NCBI RefSeq assembly: GCF_032854445.1
Contig: NC_088301.1
Span: 23,964,226-24,028,225 of the forward strand
Reading direction: 5' to 3'
DNA: 64,000 nt
DNA from: Liolophura sinensis
Lineage: Eukaryota > Mollusca > Polyplacophora > Chitonida > Chitonidae
The position numbers and the translations under genes were made by a program. Every line of letters begins with the position of its first letter. Within the stretch, counting starts at the first letter, position 1. This document shows, in pieces, positions 25,278 to 40,200 of the stretch. The notes beneath the pieces were generated by a model. That model saw nothing but the letters and a program-made list of their open reading frames with translations. It had not been told where the DNA came from and searched no databases.

Positions 25278-28200
25278 CTACAACAACAACAAAACAATAA
25301 ATTACTCAACTCTGTGAATGCTACAAAAGGCAGGCCGAGTCTGAGCAGCAGGAAATCCAATTATTTTCCTTGCTAAAACTCCAGACAACTGATCTTCGTT
25401 TCGGTACAATGTATATAACGAACTCTCGGCAATTTGACACAAATGTCAACAACAGCAAAAAAGTCCCACCATTGGAATTTAAAAATGGTTATTCAGGACA
25501 TTACATGACATTTTCAGTTTTCCAGCAGTTTCAAGCATCATTCAGTTTAAGTACAAATGCTGAGATTAATGGATATTATTTTGGAAGCTTATTAATTGGT
25601 CGATTTAGAACAAAATTCAATCTTTTTCAGAGATTCTGAAGGGATTCAGGATCCAGTCCTAGTGGGAATCCTGTGATTATGGCAGCTGACCTCAAATCTT
25701 GTTTTCCTGTACTTAAAAACTCACTTGAATGAAAATGGAGTAGATGATCCAAAGTTTGTGTTGGGCGTTGCAGAGAAATTGAAGGCTTGAGCAGGCTGTT
25801 GTGCAGGCTGGGGTAAGCCAAAGGGTGGGGCTTGGGACTGAGGGGGCTGTGGGGCTGTGGCTGCAGATGGCCCAGTATCCTGTTAGAGAACATAAGTTCA
25901 TACAATGCCATGCATACTGTAATCTGTAAGCATTCAAATCTGGTAGCATCTTTAAATAGATGTATTTATTTATTTCTATGATTGGTTTTTCAAGCCGTAC
26001 TCAAGAATACTTATATTTATACAGTGGTAGCCATCATTATGGGGGTGGAAACCAGGAGGGGAAACCCACAATCATACAATCTTAGATGTGTCAGATACTA
26101 AATAAAGCATATACCAAGTAATTAGTGCTACACTGGACAAAATTCCAACAACAAAATGTCAAAGGGCACATAAAAGTGTAGCTTACCGCTTTAGCTCCAA
26201 ACTGAAAAACAGCTGAACTGGTCGCAGGTGCTGTGCTCCCGAAGTTGAAGCTGCCGGGCGTGCTAAAGTTAAAACCACCTGTTAAAAGTGAGAGAAAAAA
26301 ACCCACATGATTACATACTTGGTGCTAACATGTCTGAGATACATGCAGAACAAATTGCCAGGCTGAATTGGATACATCTTCCTGCAAGATTAAGACCTAG
26401 GACCCAACCCGAATTCACTGTTCTCTTGCTATGCACTAGTACCAGATATCAGCTTACCAACAAACTGTAATCTCAAACACCGGAATGAGCAGTACACTAC
26501 AGAGTTGAGGCACAAACAACGGTACGTTGACACAGATCTAAGTCTAAACAAACCTACACAGCGGTGGCTATGAGAATAAACCTATTTTGAGTTGTTTTGT
26601 ACACCTAATGTAGCTGTTTTATAGTAACAAACCTGTGCTAGGTGCTGCAGTACTTGCTGTAGTGGCAGGAGTGGAGCTGCCAAACCCACTCCCAAATGTA
26701 TTACTGCCCCCAAAGGCTGGAGTATTGTTGAATCCACCGAAGGCTGTTGTGGAGTCCGTACCAAAGGAACTGGCTGTGGAATTACCAAAACTGTTAGCAG
26801 AACCAAATACACTGGCTGGAGTACTGGTTCCACCAAAGGTACTGGCCTTGGCAGAGAACAAGGTATCTTGCCCTGTAGTGGACTGTCCCTTTCCTGCTCC
26901 AAATGCTGAGCTGTCTGTTGACGTTGAGCCAAACGGCGTGGTGGAGGCACCTGATCCAAATGCCCCAGTGGACTGACCAAAGGCGGGTGTTGTGGTACTG
27001 CCAAACCCAGAGGTTGTTGTCGTAGATTGGGTCACCCCAAAGCCACTTGAGCCCCCAAATGCTGAGGAAGCACTGCCGAATGCAGGGGCTGTGTTGCCCG
27101 ATGTAATACTGTTGAACCCTCCTGAGAACATGGCAGATTGAATAAATAAATGAATGATAATGGCCCAAAACAATATTTCACCCATATCACAAAATAGCAT
27201 GTCAAAGATGAAAGCAGAAAACAGCTAAAAATCCAAAATTATGAGCAAAATTTAACAAACTTTCTATAATTTCTCCAGAGAGTAGACTTCTGCTTAGTAA
27301 AGAAAAATCGTGAATTATCCATAAATATTGAAAAATCTGACATACTGTTTGTTTATTTTTTTTAAATTGTTACTTGATGCCATGCTCAAGAACTTTCATT
27401 GACATCATTCAGGTTCACATCAAGCATGAACGAAACCGAAATGCCCAGAGTAATCCATCGCCCTTTGCCTAATAGGAGTCAAATCTCTGGATTCAAACAT
27501 GCAACCTCATTGGGCAAAGGGCCTGAGATAATCAGGGGGAGATAATCACCTGTTCCCAGAGGGGCTGTTGATGGGGTTGTAGAGGTGTTGGGCTGTTGAC
27601 CAAACTTGAACAAGTCACTACTTCCTGTACCGTTGTTAGAAGCTGGGAAAGAAAAACCAATGTTTGCAATGCACTGTAAAACAGTGAATACTACAAAAGC
27701 ATTTATACATTGTATAGTTTCTAAATTTTTGACAACACAGTCAGGTTTGATATGGGATATCTATGTATGTATGTATGTATTAAGAGTGTTAATGATGAGG
27801 AATGGGATGTTATGAACTGATTTATAAGACACTTATTAACGTTGGCAGCCAGCAAAAAAAACAAAAAAAGAAAACCGGGATCACAAAGCAATCTTTGGCG
27901 ACTTAGGTCAAAATTTCAAATCACTTTATTTCTCATGTACCAAAGACAGAGTATTACTTGATGAAGTAAATTCTGGGCAAGTTATTCTACCACAAATTTC
28001 AGCTAAAATAACAGAAAGGAGCATTCCAAATTTAATGATTAAAGTTTTGACTTAAGTCTAAGATCGCTGAATGTAAGTTCATGTTCCCAGGGCCAGTTGC
28101 CCAGGGTAACCATCGGCAAATAGTGGACATTCTTTTTCAGACGTAACACACAGATGCATGTCATATTGGTGCAGAGTGATCACCACCTGACTCCATGTAA

Positions 28201-31200
28201 GAGGCCCTAAACTGCAGAATAAGTATTGTCCAGTAATAAATGCCACCAAAGCCCAGACAGCACTTGCAATCTCAGACTCAGTCACACCTTGTTTCCTAGC
28301 AACTGAAAGACAAGCAGTTCAACCAATTGGCCAAGATCAATATCTTCTCAGACTGTTAGGCCACATCAGGCTTATTTTCTGAAAATCAATCTTTTTTCTT
28401 GTCTTAATGCTTATTATTATTTTCTGTTTTCAAGGTTCTCCAAGCACCTAAATATGTCTCTAACACAAACAATTACCGGGACAGTCCACAATTCCCACAA
28501 ATTAGGTCATTTTTCAATTTTATTTTTATACCCAGTCCTCCTCTGATATTTTCTAGAAAGAGATTTGTTTTACCAGTAAAAAAAAAAAACATTTGATTTG
28601 GTATGGTGTTGTGAAGCATCTATTCATTGCCTCAAAATTTTTAGAACTTCACAATAAAAATGACAAAAATACTCACCATTTAAGCCTGCTGAAAAGTCGA
28701 ATACTGGCGCTGTGCTCGTGCTGGAGGTACCAGCTGAAAAACTGAAAGCTTTCTTTGCACTGGGCTCAGAGTCAGCTGAAACAGAACGAACCAGTGTCAA
28801 AGTTGATCAGGCCTTTCTATGCAAAACTGACAAGGAGAACAGATATGTATGAAGGCTCATACTATGGAACACAAAATAAACGTTCACCATGTGTGTCTGT
28901 GGTGGTGAGAAAGCAGGATGGTAGATGTCTGAAGACAGGGTTAAGATATGGAGAAAACTTAGCCATGCACAAGGATATACCGCCATCTTTGGAGATAAAG
29001 TAACTTCTAATGATGATGACATTAATTCACAGATCTATATTTACACCTCATACCATCATCACTTGTCCTCTTCACAGCCTGGCTTCCCTGATCACTGGAA
29101 GTATTCTCTGTTTTCACTGCGTTAAACCCTGTGAAGTCACTGCTGGTGGTGGTACTGGCCGCCTGACCACCAGTTCCACTTTCATTCTTCTTGAAGGAAA
29201 ACCCCCCATAGGCTGGCTTAACTTCTACAACCAAGAGCAGACAACATGTTATTATTTATTTATTTATTTGATTGGTGTTTTACAAGAATATTTTACTTAT
29301 ACGATGGCTGCCAGCATCATGATGGGAGGATATGGGAAGAGCCCCGGGAAAATCCATGATCAACTGCAGGCGACAGCAGGGTTTTAGCCAAATTTAATAA
29401 CTCCTCTCTTGAAAGCACCACCAGGCCCACAAGCTGAATTCTGTTATGAAATATTTGATTAAAGTCAAAATCATACTACAGGTATAATATATTAATAAAT
29501 TAAACTTTATATCTCACTGGAGTATGGTGTATTTTTTTTGATTACTGTTATGATTAAATCACTTTTTACAAGTGTTCACATTAGTCCTAGGAGCCAAGTA
29601 GCCAAGAAATCTCTTTCCAAGATATTAATAATCAACCTAGGTAACCTACTCAGTACCTGGTTCTGTAAGTCCATGATAACCAAATTATAACCGATCTTTA
29701 TGTTTAAGCACACACCTTCCAGGGTTTCCGCCGGAAAATAACTTTGGAGTTCGTTTTAGGCCAAAGGCTGGCGGAGTAGAGGAAGAGGGGGGGGGGATGC
29801 AAGAGGGTGGTATTCCCCCTTCAGTTTTGAGTCACAATGTCTGTTGTAAAATTCCTGTGTCGTATCAGAGCCTTGCGACAAGCATGTCAGCGAACAAAGA
29901 TTTGTGCCAAAACTTGCGCGTTGTGGGCAAAAGTTCGGTGAATTACATTCACCAATGGCTTTGTGGTCTTGTGGATAATTTTAATCTTACTCCATGGCAA
30001 ATACCAGAGGCAAATCCATGGCATCTCGCCTGGATATTATACACAAGGAGTGCATGGTGCTGTCAGGGTGCATCATGTCACAATGATGATTTCTTGTCAC
30101 TTTTAAAACCATTTCCTCACAACTATTGCGTCTGAAGAGGTCAGGTGAGCAGATCATCTTTGGGATGGATTTTCGAGCTAATACAGGCCTATGCATTCTA
30201 GCTATTACTCTGAAGCATGCTGGGCCATTAGTGCTGCATGAACTATCCCCGTGTGCACCAGGTCATCATTCTCGGCTAATACAGGCCTATGCATTCTAGC
30301 TATTATGCTGAAGCACGCTGGGCGATTAGTGTTGCATGAACTATCCCCGTGTGCATTAGCTCATCATTCTCTTCTAATACAGGCCTATGCATTCTAGCTA
30401 TTATGCTGAAGCACGCTGGGCCATTAGTGCTGCATGAACTATCCCCGTGTGCATTAGGTCATCATTCTCTTCTAATACAGGCCTATGCATTCTAGCTATT
30501 ATGCTGAAGCACGTTGGGCCATTAGTGCTGCATGAACTATCCCCGTGTGCATTAGGTCATCATTCTCTTCTAATACAGGCCTATGCATTCTAGCTATTAT
30601 GCTGAAGCACGTTGGGCCATTAGTGCTGCATGAACTATCCCCGTGTGCATTAGCTCATCATTCTCTTCTAATACAGGCCTATGCATTCTAGCTATTATGC
30701 TGAAGCACGTTGGGCCATTAGTGCTGCATGAACTATCCCCGTGTGCATTAGGTCATCATTCTCTTCTAATACAGGCCTATGCATTCTAGCTATTATGCTG
30801 AAGCACGTTGGGCCATTAGTACTGCATGAACTGTCCCCGTGTGCATTAGGTCATCATTCTCTTCTAATACAGGCCTATGCATTCTAGCTATTATGCTGAA
30901 GCATGCTGGGCCTTTACTGCTGCATGAACTATCCCCGTGTGCATTAGGTCATCATTCTCTTCTAATACAGGCCTATGCATTCTAGCTATTATGCTGAAGC
31001 ACGCTGGGCCATTAGTGCTGCATGAACTATCCCCGTGTGCATTAGCTCATCATTCTCTTCTAATACAGGCCTATGCATTCTAGCTATTATGCTGAAGCAC
31101 GCTGGGCCATTAGTGCTGCATGAACTATCCCCGTGTGCATTAGGTCATCATTCTCTTCTAATACAGGCCTATGCATTCTAGCTATTATGCTGAAGCACGT

Positions 31201-34200
31201 TGGGCCATTAGTGCTGCATGAACTATCCCCGTGTGCATTAGCTCATCATTCTCTTCTAATACAGGCCTATGCATTCTAGCTATTATGCTGAAGCACGTTG
31301 GGCCATTAGTGCTGCATGAACTATCCCCGTGTGCATTAGCTCATCATTCTCTTCTAATACAGGCCTATGCATTCTAGCTATTATGCTGAAGCACGTTGGG
31401 CCATTAGTGCTGCATGAACTGTCCCCGTGTGCATTAGGTCATCATTCTCTTCTAATACAGGCCTATGCATTCTAGCTATTATGCTGAAGCACGTTGGGCC
31501 ATTAGTGCTGCATGAACTATCCCCGTGTGCATTAGGTCATCATTCTCTTCTAATACAGGCCTATGCATTCTAGCTATTATGCTGAAGCACGCTGGGCCAT
31601 TACTGCTGCATGAACTATCCCCGTGTGCATTAGGTCATCATTCTCAAACACAGTGATACTAAAAATAGAAATTTTGACAAGATGCAGGAACACAACTCGT
31701 CGGTGATGTAACGGATACACAAGAGATTGTCAAGTGTGCACACTGGTTTGTTTGGTGCTTTATCTATTTATTACTGTCAACATATCTGTAAAAGGATTCA
31801 AACAGTCCACTGGTGATTGAAAAGAATTTTCTTTATTTCAATTTTTTGTATGTCTGATGGGGAATTTTAGGTAACTTTTCCAGGGGAAATGAGTCTGTTT
31901 ACCTGAAGCAAAACTGACCTAGCGGAAACCGTGCCTTCATATGCCTGCTCGGGATATATTCAACCCAGGACATTTTGCACAAACTTTAGAACTGGCCCAA
32001 TGGGTATAAATTTTTCAAATGAGGGTGTCGTTTAACATTTTTTCTCTTGATTTTCAATCCCACATTAATTTCATCAAAATAGGGCTTATTGCTCGAAACT
32101 GAGCTAAACCTATTGTCAGCGGAGTCTTATCCAATTTTTAACAGATTCAAATAGGATGTTTTGAAATGTCCTGAAATGGCAGAAGAGGGTTATAATGAAG
32201 GAAGTGCTTTTAATATTCAACAGCATTTTGTAACAGACGGATTCAGATGACCGCCAATCCCAAAATGTTGAAGTACAAATTGAATACAGACATTATTTCA
32301 AAAATTTTGGATACTTTTTGGCTAATGACAATCCAAGAACAAACATATCAATTTGATAAGGAGTGCTTACTATCGTACTATTAGAAAGGAAATGCAAAAC
32401 CTTCAAAATCAAAATGTAACACAAGGACAATGCACATAACTAAAGTAGGATACACTATTCATGTCAGAATGAAGCAATTAGAAACTTCACTGTATTTTAA
32501 TATAAGAACTGTGTTCAGTGGCAAAGTCACCCATTTTCGTTTGGGAAGTTGTAAAATTTAGGTTTCTCCAAATGTTAGCCATTGCTTACCTGATACGTTT
32601 TGCGTTGGTGTTGCCCCAAAGCTAAATCCACCAATAGCTGGTTTGCTAACTGGTTGACTTGGCTTCACCTCTGTGTTATTATTCAATGATTTAACACTGC
32701 CTTGATCTGTGGTAGACTGGCCAAACATAAAGTTGGGAGCAGTGCTTTCAGCCTTAGGAGTTGGGGCAGTGGCTATACACTGAGCACTGTGACCCACCCC
32801 CGAGGATAGGCTGGTAGAATCAGTCTTCAGTGGGACTTCAGCAGTCACACCTCCAAATCCCGTCCCCGATGTACTGTCTTTACTACTAGAAGTACCAAAC
32901 ATAAATCCTGTGGGTTTCGAATTGTCAGACTTTTCTGAAGTCTTTCCAAACACAAACCCAGATGGTCCGGTGGACGAGTCTGTTTTTTCTGAATCTTTAG
33001 CCACAGAATCAAATTTAAACCCACCCCCAAGAGGTGTCTTTTCGCAGTCTTTTGAGGATGAACCAAAGGAAAACCCTCCTCCGGATGGCTTTGTGTCTGT
33101 TGAGTTCTGGTTTCCAAATACAAACCCTGAAGTTGTGGAAGAGCCTGTTGCTGTTGCTGAAGCAGCTGTAGATGTAGTTCCAAACACAAATCCACCTTTG
33201 GATTCTCCACCTTTCGATTCAAAATTACCAAATTTAAAACCACCAGCAGAACCACTGTCTTTGGTAACAGATTCTGAGTCAAACTTAAACCCAGACCCAC
33301 TGGAAAATGCATTCGGGGCGAATGTTACTCCACCTAAAAGGAAAGTGAAGAAAAATTCTAAAATGTAGTATTGCACATTAAAACGTAAATGAAACATACA
33401 TGAATGAATGCAATCCATTTTAAATGATGGAGCTGACTAATTTTAATATAAATAACTTGACTATCCTATACATGTGTAGACAGGTCGATACAGTACTTAT
33501 GTTAAAATTAGCTCATTGTAAACAGAACCTGAGACACTTATTACTGTTTCCCCGGGAAGCTATGAATTAATGATACAAAATTTCATGATCATTACAAAAA
33601 CAGGTCCTTAACATTAACAGTCAAGATGACTTTTCACATTTTCAACGATTGGCAGCCAGTCCTATGGATGGGATTGTACTCACACCTAGTATGCCACAGG
33701 GACAAGCATTACCCTTTCAACTTTAGACCTGCTCCCATTAAACAGGTTTTCAGAGAAAGACAAAAAAGGAAGCAATGTAGCACAAACCGCTGGTTGACTT
33801 GGATCCAGGCCGCGGGGTCTCACAGGCTATACATTTGGTCGAGTCCTCTTTATTGTTTATCAGACACGTGTCACATTGCCAGGGCCCTGAACTCTTATTC
33901 ACTGTCGTCCCTGCTGTTATTGACCCTAGAAACGACAAGAAAAGACAGTCAGCCTTATCAGCAGACGGGATCATTCCATATGAAGTAGACCTTTATTATT
34001 TATATAAAGGTGAAATGTCAGGATTTCCTTCACTGAATATTACCCATATATTACCTACATGTATGTTTTTACATGTGGTATTTCACACCCCGATGCAATG
34101 ACATCTAAAATAGAACGTTTTGTAAAATGACTTTCCAAACCGAGCTCATTGGGACAACGTCATAATACAAGTTTAGTCAACTTTAACATTCGCAGTCACT

Positions 34201-37200
34201 CAACAAGACCTGACCTTATGCAACGCGTAATGAAAGACATTGCACCATATCTATTATATGCACAGGTGAAGGCCTACACCTCTCAACACATTGCTTAACC
34301 TTGTTAAAAGACTCAAAATCATGATACTGTCAGTTTCCAAAGGATAAACAGAAAATTGCACATTGAAGGTTAAGTACCAGAAATATTTTTACTGTGAAAG
34401 GTCATTTCCACCTGTAACTTGAAAAATATGTATGGTATTCAACCTTCCTTGCGCAATATCCTCTACGTTTTCAATGAAGGTGGCAAGCTTCTCCATATAG
34501 CTGCTGACAGTGTTAAAGAAGCACTAGCATGAATCATGGTAATCTATATGGTTCCTTGATAGATTGTTGCTTAACACCACATTCCAGAATTTTCCCTTAA
34601 GCTCCAGAGGAAACTGAAGTGACCAAGGTGAATTACAGACCTGTGACAAGTTACTGACAAGACTCTTTCATGTGTGAAATACCACAATAATGGTGGAGGA
34701 GAAGTGGTCTTCAACAAAGCTACACAAGACCTGACAACCGGTGAAACCAGGGAAATCCACAAATTCCTGTTCGAAGGCCAATACCGACCCTGAATGTACA
34801 ACGTTGGCTGATAAAACCAAGTCTTTTTCCCACTGGGCCGAGATCCACTACCTTCAGATACACAAGGTTAGGATAACTCACCTGACTCTCCAGGTTTAGA
34901 ACTCTGACATGCCACACAGCTGGTGTCTTGAGCTTTATTCTGTATCATACACGTATCACATTCCCAGGAACCTGCAGGAGGTAGAAACTTTGAACCAAAC
35001 CCTGTACTGTTTGTCAGAGGTGGGGCTGGGGCTGCAGTGCCCTGGGAAGCAGGTTTGCTCGTCGCACAAGCCACACAAGCTATACTTGTGCTTTTATTTT
35101 GAATCATGCATGTAGGGCATTCCCATGTTCCTTCAGGGGGTTTGAACTGGTCCCACAGACTGCCACCAGAGGGCCCTGACAGAGGCTTGCTGCCAGAGCT
35201 TTTGGAGTCAGACTGGCCAGGTTTGGCTGAGCCACAGGCCACACATTTACTGTCTTCTGGTTTGTTTCTGATCATACATGTGTCACATTCCCACTTGTCT
35301 GACGGAGCACATAACTTGGCCCACGCATCATCAGCTTTGCTGTCAGTGGATCCTGAAATTAGCAGATCAGTATACCCTGCATTTATTTACTTATTGGTGT
35401 TTTACAACAGCTGTCTGGCTTATGAGTGGAAAAAAGTTGAGTGAGAAACAGCACTACTTTACTGATTAGAATGGTGTTCAATGCCTTACTCAAGTTGCAA
35501 GAACTGGATTTAAAAAAAAAAAAAACAACTTCCCTGATATATCAGCCTGAAAGTATGGAATTCTGACAAATGAAAGAGAGACAAAAAAGAAACCAATATC
35601 GATAGAGACTATAAAGAAACAATATTAATAATATTTAAAAAAATGTCTAACAAAGAAAAAATTATATCAAAATCCCAATAAACAAACACAATATAACTAT
35701 TCTTTCATTCCTTAAAGTTCATATTCCGTGCAGACAGCACAGGTTTTGTAGGACTACAATTACTAATCTTCACAGCTTATCCAAATCACATCTGGAAAAT
35801 ATCGGTCAAAAATCCACTAGAAAACTCTTTTCTAAAATGTTTTCTTGACTCCTACCTTTGCCAAGAATGTCCATGACACTGCCTTGTTTAAGGGTGGTGG
35901 CTGGTTTGAAGCCCCCTGGGCTCTCTGCGCTGGGTGGACTCTTCACTCCCAGGATATCCATAACACTGCCTGTCTTAAGCTGTGGAGCAGCCTGTAGTCC
36001 TCCACCTGGGGCATCAGAATTGTTAGCAAGACCATCCTTAGGCTTGGGTTTGGTGGTACTAAAACTGCTGCCAAATTGGAAGCTGGGCGCGTTCTTGTCC
36101 ACTGTGAAGTTATTCTCTGGTCTAGTCATGGTCCCTAATATATCCATCACACTGCCAGTTTTTAGCTCAGTGGTATTATCTATAACACAAAATATGTGTG
36201 AATATAATAAACAATAGCGAGTTAGATCACACATCATCACACAAGATCAGTTATTTCCACACACACTATACCCGAGAATTTCTTACGTCAACTGGTCTGT
36301 TTGGCTAAGAAAAGCCATTAGTGCACTTCAGGGATGCATATCTAAAGTAAACTTGTTACGATTACATCTCTTGTATATCTGATTTTTTCATACATTTGGT
36401 TAGAAATGTGAACAGTATCTCTTTCAAAAACGAAGGATTTTGATACAAATACATGTACACCCACCATTATCTTTCTATCAATGTTTCCACAAACTACACA
36501 AGAGTCTCTGGTGGTATGTACATGTCACATCTATAAATGTTTTACACACATTGTTCTTTTCCGTGCTAAATATACATACTCTGGATAGCTTTTTTCACCA
36601 AAGGCTCTGCATTTTCTTTAGAAGCAGTAAAAGAGAACATGTTGCTTGGAGGGGACTTCTCTTTTTCTGTCATATTGATTGGTGAGCTGAACTGAAAATT
36701 CTAAGAAAAAATAAGAAGAAGAAAAAAAGAACACATGAAATCAAAAGCAGCTTACAATACTGGCGAGGGTGTCATCCAACCAGGATGAATAAGGAAATAC
36801 ACAATCATACACCAATATCTGTGGTGCATTCACAATGACAAATTTTCCATCCATAAATGTCATGGCGCCAACAGGAAAAACTCTCAAATTAGTGCATAAG
36901 AAAAAATCTTACGCTATTGGCCGATGGCTACTGGTCACTTTCTTACAAACCAGTGAATAAATCTTAAATGATTGTAAGTGCTTTTGCGCTTTTATTTGAG
37001 TACCATACCAGAAGATGGGTCAGGGTTTGCTTTATAAATGTTACATGGACTTCAAGTTTTATATTTTTCATGAAAACTGCTGGAAAACATATTTATCAAA
37101 GTACAAGGTTTAGAGGTTCAATTATTTATTAACCAACCATGTTCAATTTCTGCACACCTTCTAGCCAATAGCAGGACTTTAAATGGAGCCCTGTGGGTTG

Positions 37201-40200
37201 ATATTAAAAAACACGGCCTTATGCACCATTACACACCAGTCAGTTAGTGTTCTGAATAAATATAGTTTACCAAAATTTCAACCACACTGCAGCCCAAGCA
37301 TGCGAATAAGCAGACTGACAAAATCATCAATCTTAGGCATCAAATCACATCTTGTCACACAGAAACTAAGTGATGCAGACCTGCAGCCTCTTGCAGTGAC
37401 AAGAGTATGTTCACACCAAGAGACAGTTGTCCAGATGGCAGCCTTGCTAACAGCCTGAGTAACCACCTACCAGTTTGGGTGTGCCCGCCCCTGGTGAGAA
37501 GTCTGGCTTGGTGCTTGGGATGGGGTTGGAGAAGGTAAACTCCATACTACTGACTGAGGAGGACTGTGAGGCACCGTCCTGGCGAGGCGGGGACGTCTGG
37601 GATATTGATATAGGCTTTTTCGGCGACGCTGTCACTGGGGCTGCACCGAAGTCAAATTTAGGCATGTTGACTACTGGCAGTGTGAACTCTGTCTTAAGAT
37701 TTGGCACTTCAACCTGTCAACAAGAGATCAAAAATGTTATCTTTCCTGAAAGTAATCATGTTCTGGGAAGCCAGTCAGGTTTCCAAACTTCACCAAGGCT
37801 CTAAAACCCATTGTACAAAGCCAAAGAGTAAAAATTTGAAACATGACTTTATAGCTTATTTGTCTGGGCCTAGAAATTAAAATTTTGGACATCATATTTA
37901 TTTTTAATTATTTTTGTTTTTTTTTCTCATTGTTGCTTCATGCCATACTCAAGAATTTTTCACTTATACAAGGCCAGTTTTATGAGGGGGTAAGCGGTGT
38001 TTTCAAAGGAAATCAGGTTATTCCTTATGTTAAAAGAAGAAGGAAATTGTCTGGTCATTAAAAGGGAGAGAGTTCTGACCTGATTGGTGTTAAAAAATTT
38101 TGACTTATGTGTTGGCAGATAGCTTTTCAGACTTTGTACTCTGCAGTTCATAACCTGTGAACAAATTAAGAAGAGCATATACCACATACCACTTCATCAT
38201 CTTCATCTTGTTTTTTGGTGGAATAATGATGGCTTTTGTCTCTCTTCATCTTGCCACCCACCCTACCACTCTCGCCCAATACCACCGTGTCGCTCCGCCT
38301 TATACTGAAAAAGAGAGAGAACAGAAATGGGCCATCTGTGCTTTTGCCACAGTCACAAATATTAATGAAGACACACCCCATTTCGGACTACTGAAAAACT
38401 TTTACTGTTTCGCAGAAACTTTTTTGCTTATACGAAGCAATCATTGACTAATATTAATGACGTCCTTGTGCATTCACATCACAAAAACCGGGTGTCTTTT
38501 CGCAGAGAGTGAACTGTGAGGGTTCCAGTGATTCTTGGAAAAAAGGAATATGGGTACCTTACATGTGAGCACTGTTAATAAAGATATGTATACTGAAGCC
38601 GAATGGGGGTACGAGGTTATCAGAATCAGGGAATGTCCATTTTCAAATTGCCAATTTTCAGAACCTTACATGCGGTAAATGAAATGAGTGTCTCTTACTT
38701 GGAATGTTGACTACTGCTATCCACTTTGGTGTGGAGAGTGACTTCAGTGCCTTCATCACCCTAAATGTAACAAAGAGAAAAAAGTGCATATCAACTATAC
38801 CTCTAACTTCTGTAAGTGTAAACATTTTGACACCAGAGCATTGTTCCCAAAAAAAAATCACAACAATACAACTCTTTTTCTTTCCTCTATTTATTACCAT
38901 GCATACAATTTAGATGTCAGTTTACACCCTACTGTAATTCTTATACCTTATCACATGTTTGCAAGGTGGTACTCCGAAGGCATTATTCTGTGTTGATTGA
39001 TAAAATTATACTTTTTGTGAAGTCCTGAAACTTGCCAATCCAACTAATGTTGTATGTTGTATGTCAAATTAAAAAATGCGCATATACTGCACTGAAAGTT
39101 GCTCTTTCATATATGAAAAAGTTGAGAAATTAGGGTATCTGAAACTGTAAAGTATACCTGAAGAACTTTGGGTCCTTCATCTAAACAAAATGCTGCTCCC
39201 CAAAAATTTGATTCCAGCAAATGGGCTACAGAACAATCCTATGTTGTATGTCAAGAATCAAGTCGAAAGAGTTCAGCATCTACCCCTCATGAACGATTCT
39301 GTGTGGAAAAATTATCCTTCTCAAAGTATAGCAGACAATTCAGAAGCTGGGACAGTCATCTTATGAGGCTTCGAATATAGGTTTTAGAATCAGGCAAAGT
39401 AACTAACTTACTTTACGAATGTCTGTGAAATGGTGAATATCTGTAGAATCTTTCTGAGACTGTACTGCAGTTGGTTCTGAAACTGGGACCGTGGTCTGAG
39501 GCTTTGGCGTTGAATCCACACTGGGAGACATTTTCTGTCTATTCCTAGCTATAGAAGCAATGGTTGGTGTGGTTAGCTGATTCACCGGAGGGCCCCGCAA
39601 AGGAAACTGAATCAATGAACAAAAACATTTAAAATGAGTACAGTTCACATGAAATCATAAAAACTAGTGTGGTCACTTTCAAATGAAAAAATCTGGAATG
39701 ATACTGTGATGAAAAAAATGGCAATATTGTGTAGTTCACCATAACATGAAGAAATTCTTAATCTGGTGTGATTGTCCAAGTCACAGGATACCAGCTAACT
39801 GAACAAGTCAAAACTTACCCCAAGTGAGCGTCTGTTCAAACTGGAGTTACTACCAGCCAATCTAGGCTTCTTCAAGTAGCTTGTAGGCTGCAGATAACAA
39901 AACAAACCATTTATTATATCTCACAAGTATTTCTCGGTTTTCATTCGTCAATACATAGTCACATGATATTCCACAAAACCTTATGTGCAACAATAACTGG
40001 CTCAAGTGTAGCAATATACAACACGCAAAGTAATAACAGATAATTACTGATCAATAGCCAACAATTTTGTAGTAAGGCAATGATATCAAGCATTTATTCT
40101 ACTACATTTATCTCCCTTTGTCTGCTCTCATCAGTTGGATGGATGGTGGTCCTCTCAGCTAGGGATGTACAAGTTAAGGTTAGGAGCTTCTTTCTGTTGT

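Noticed and set aside
25627-25949. Minus-strand frames of 94 and 78 codons, Pro/His/Leu-rich
   Set aside because: Wrong frames of exon 24; the correct frame gives FxF motifs and links to exons 23 and 25.
26582-27168. Long open frames in other frames and on the plus strand over 26.6-27.2 kb
   Set aside because: Shadows of the low-complexity FG exon 22 of NUP153.
30177-31645. CRISPR array
   Set aside because: Units are 98 bp and contiguous with no unique spacers, in an animal gene intron. It is a tandem repeat.
32845-33368. Open frames of about 150 codons overlapping NUP153 exon 18 on both strands
   Set aside because: Same cause: repetitive FxFG coding sequence keeps other frames open.
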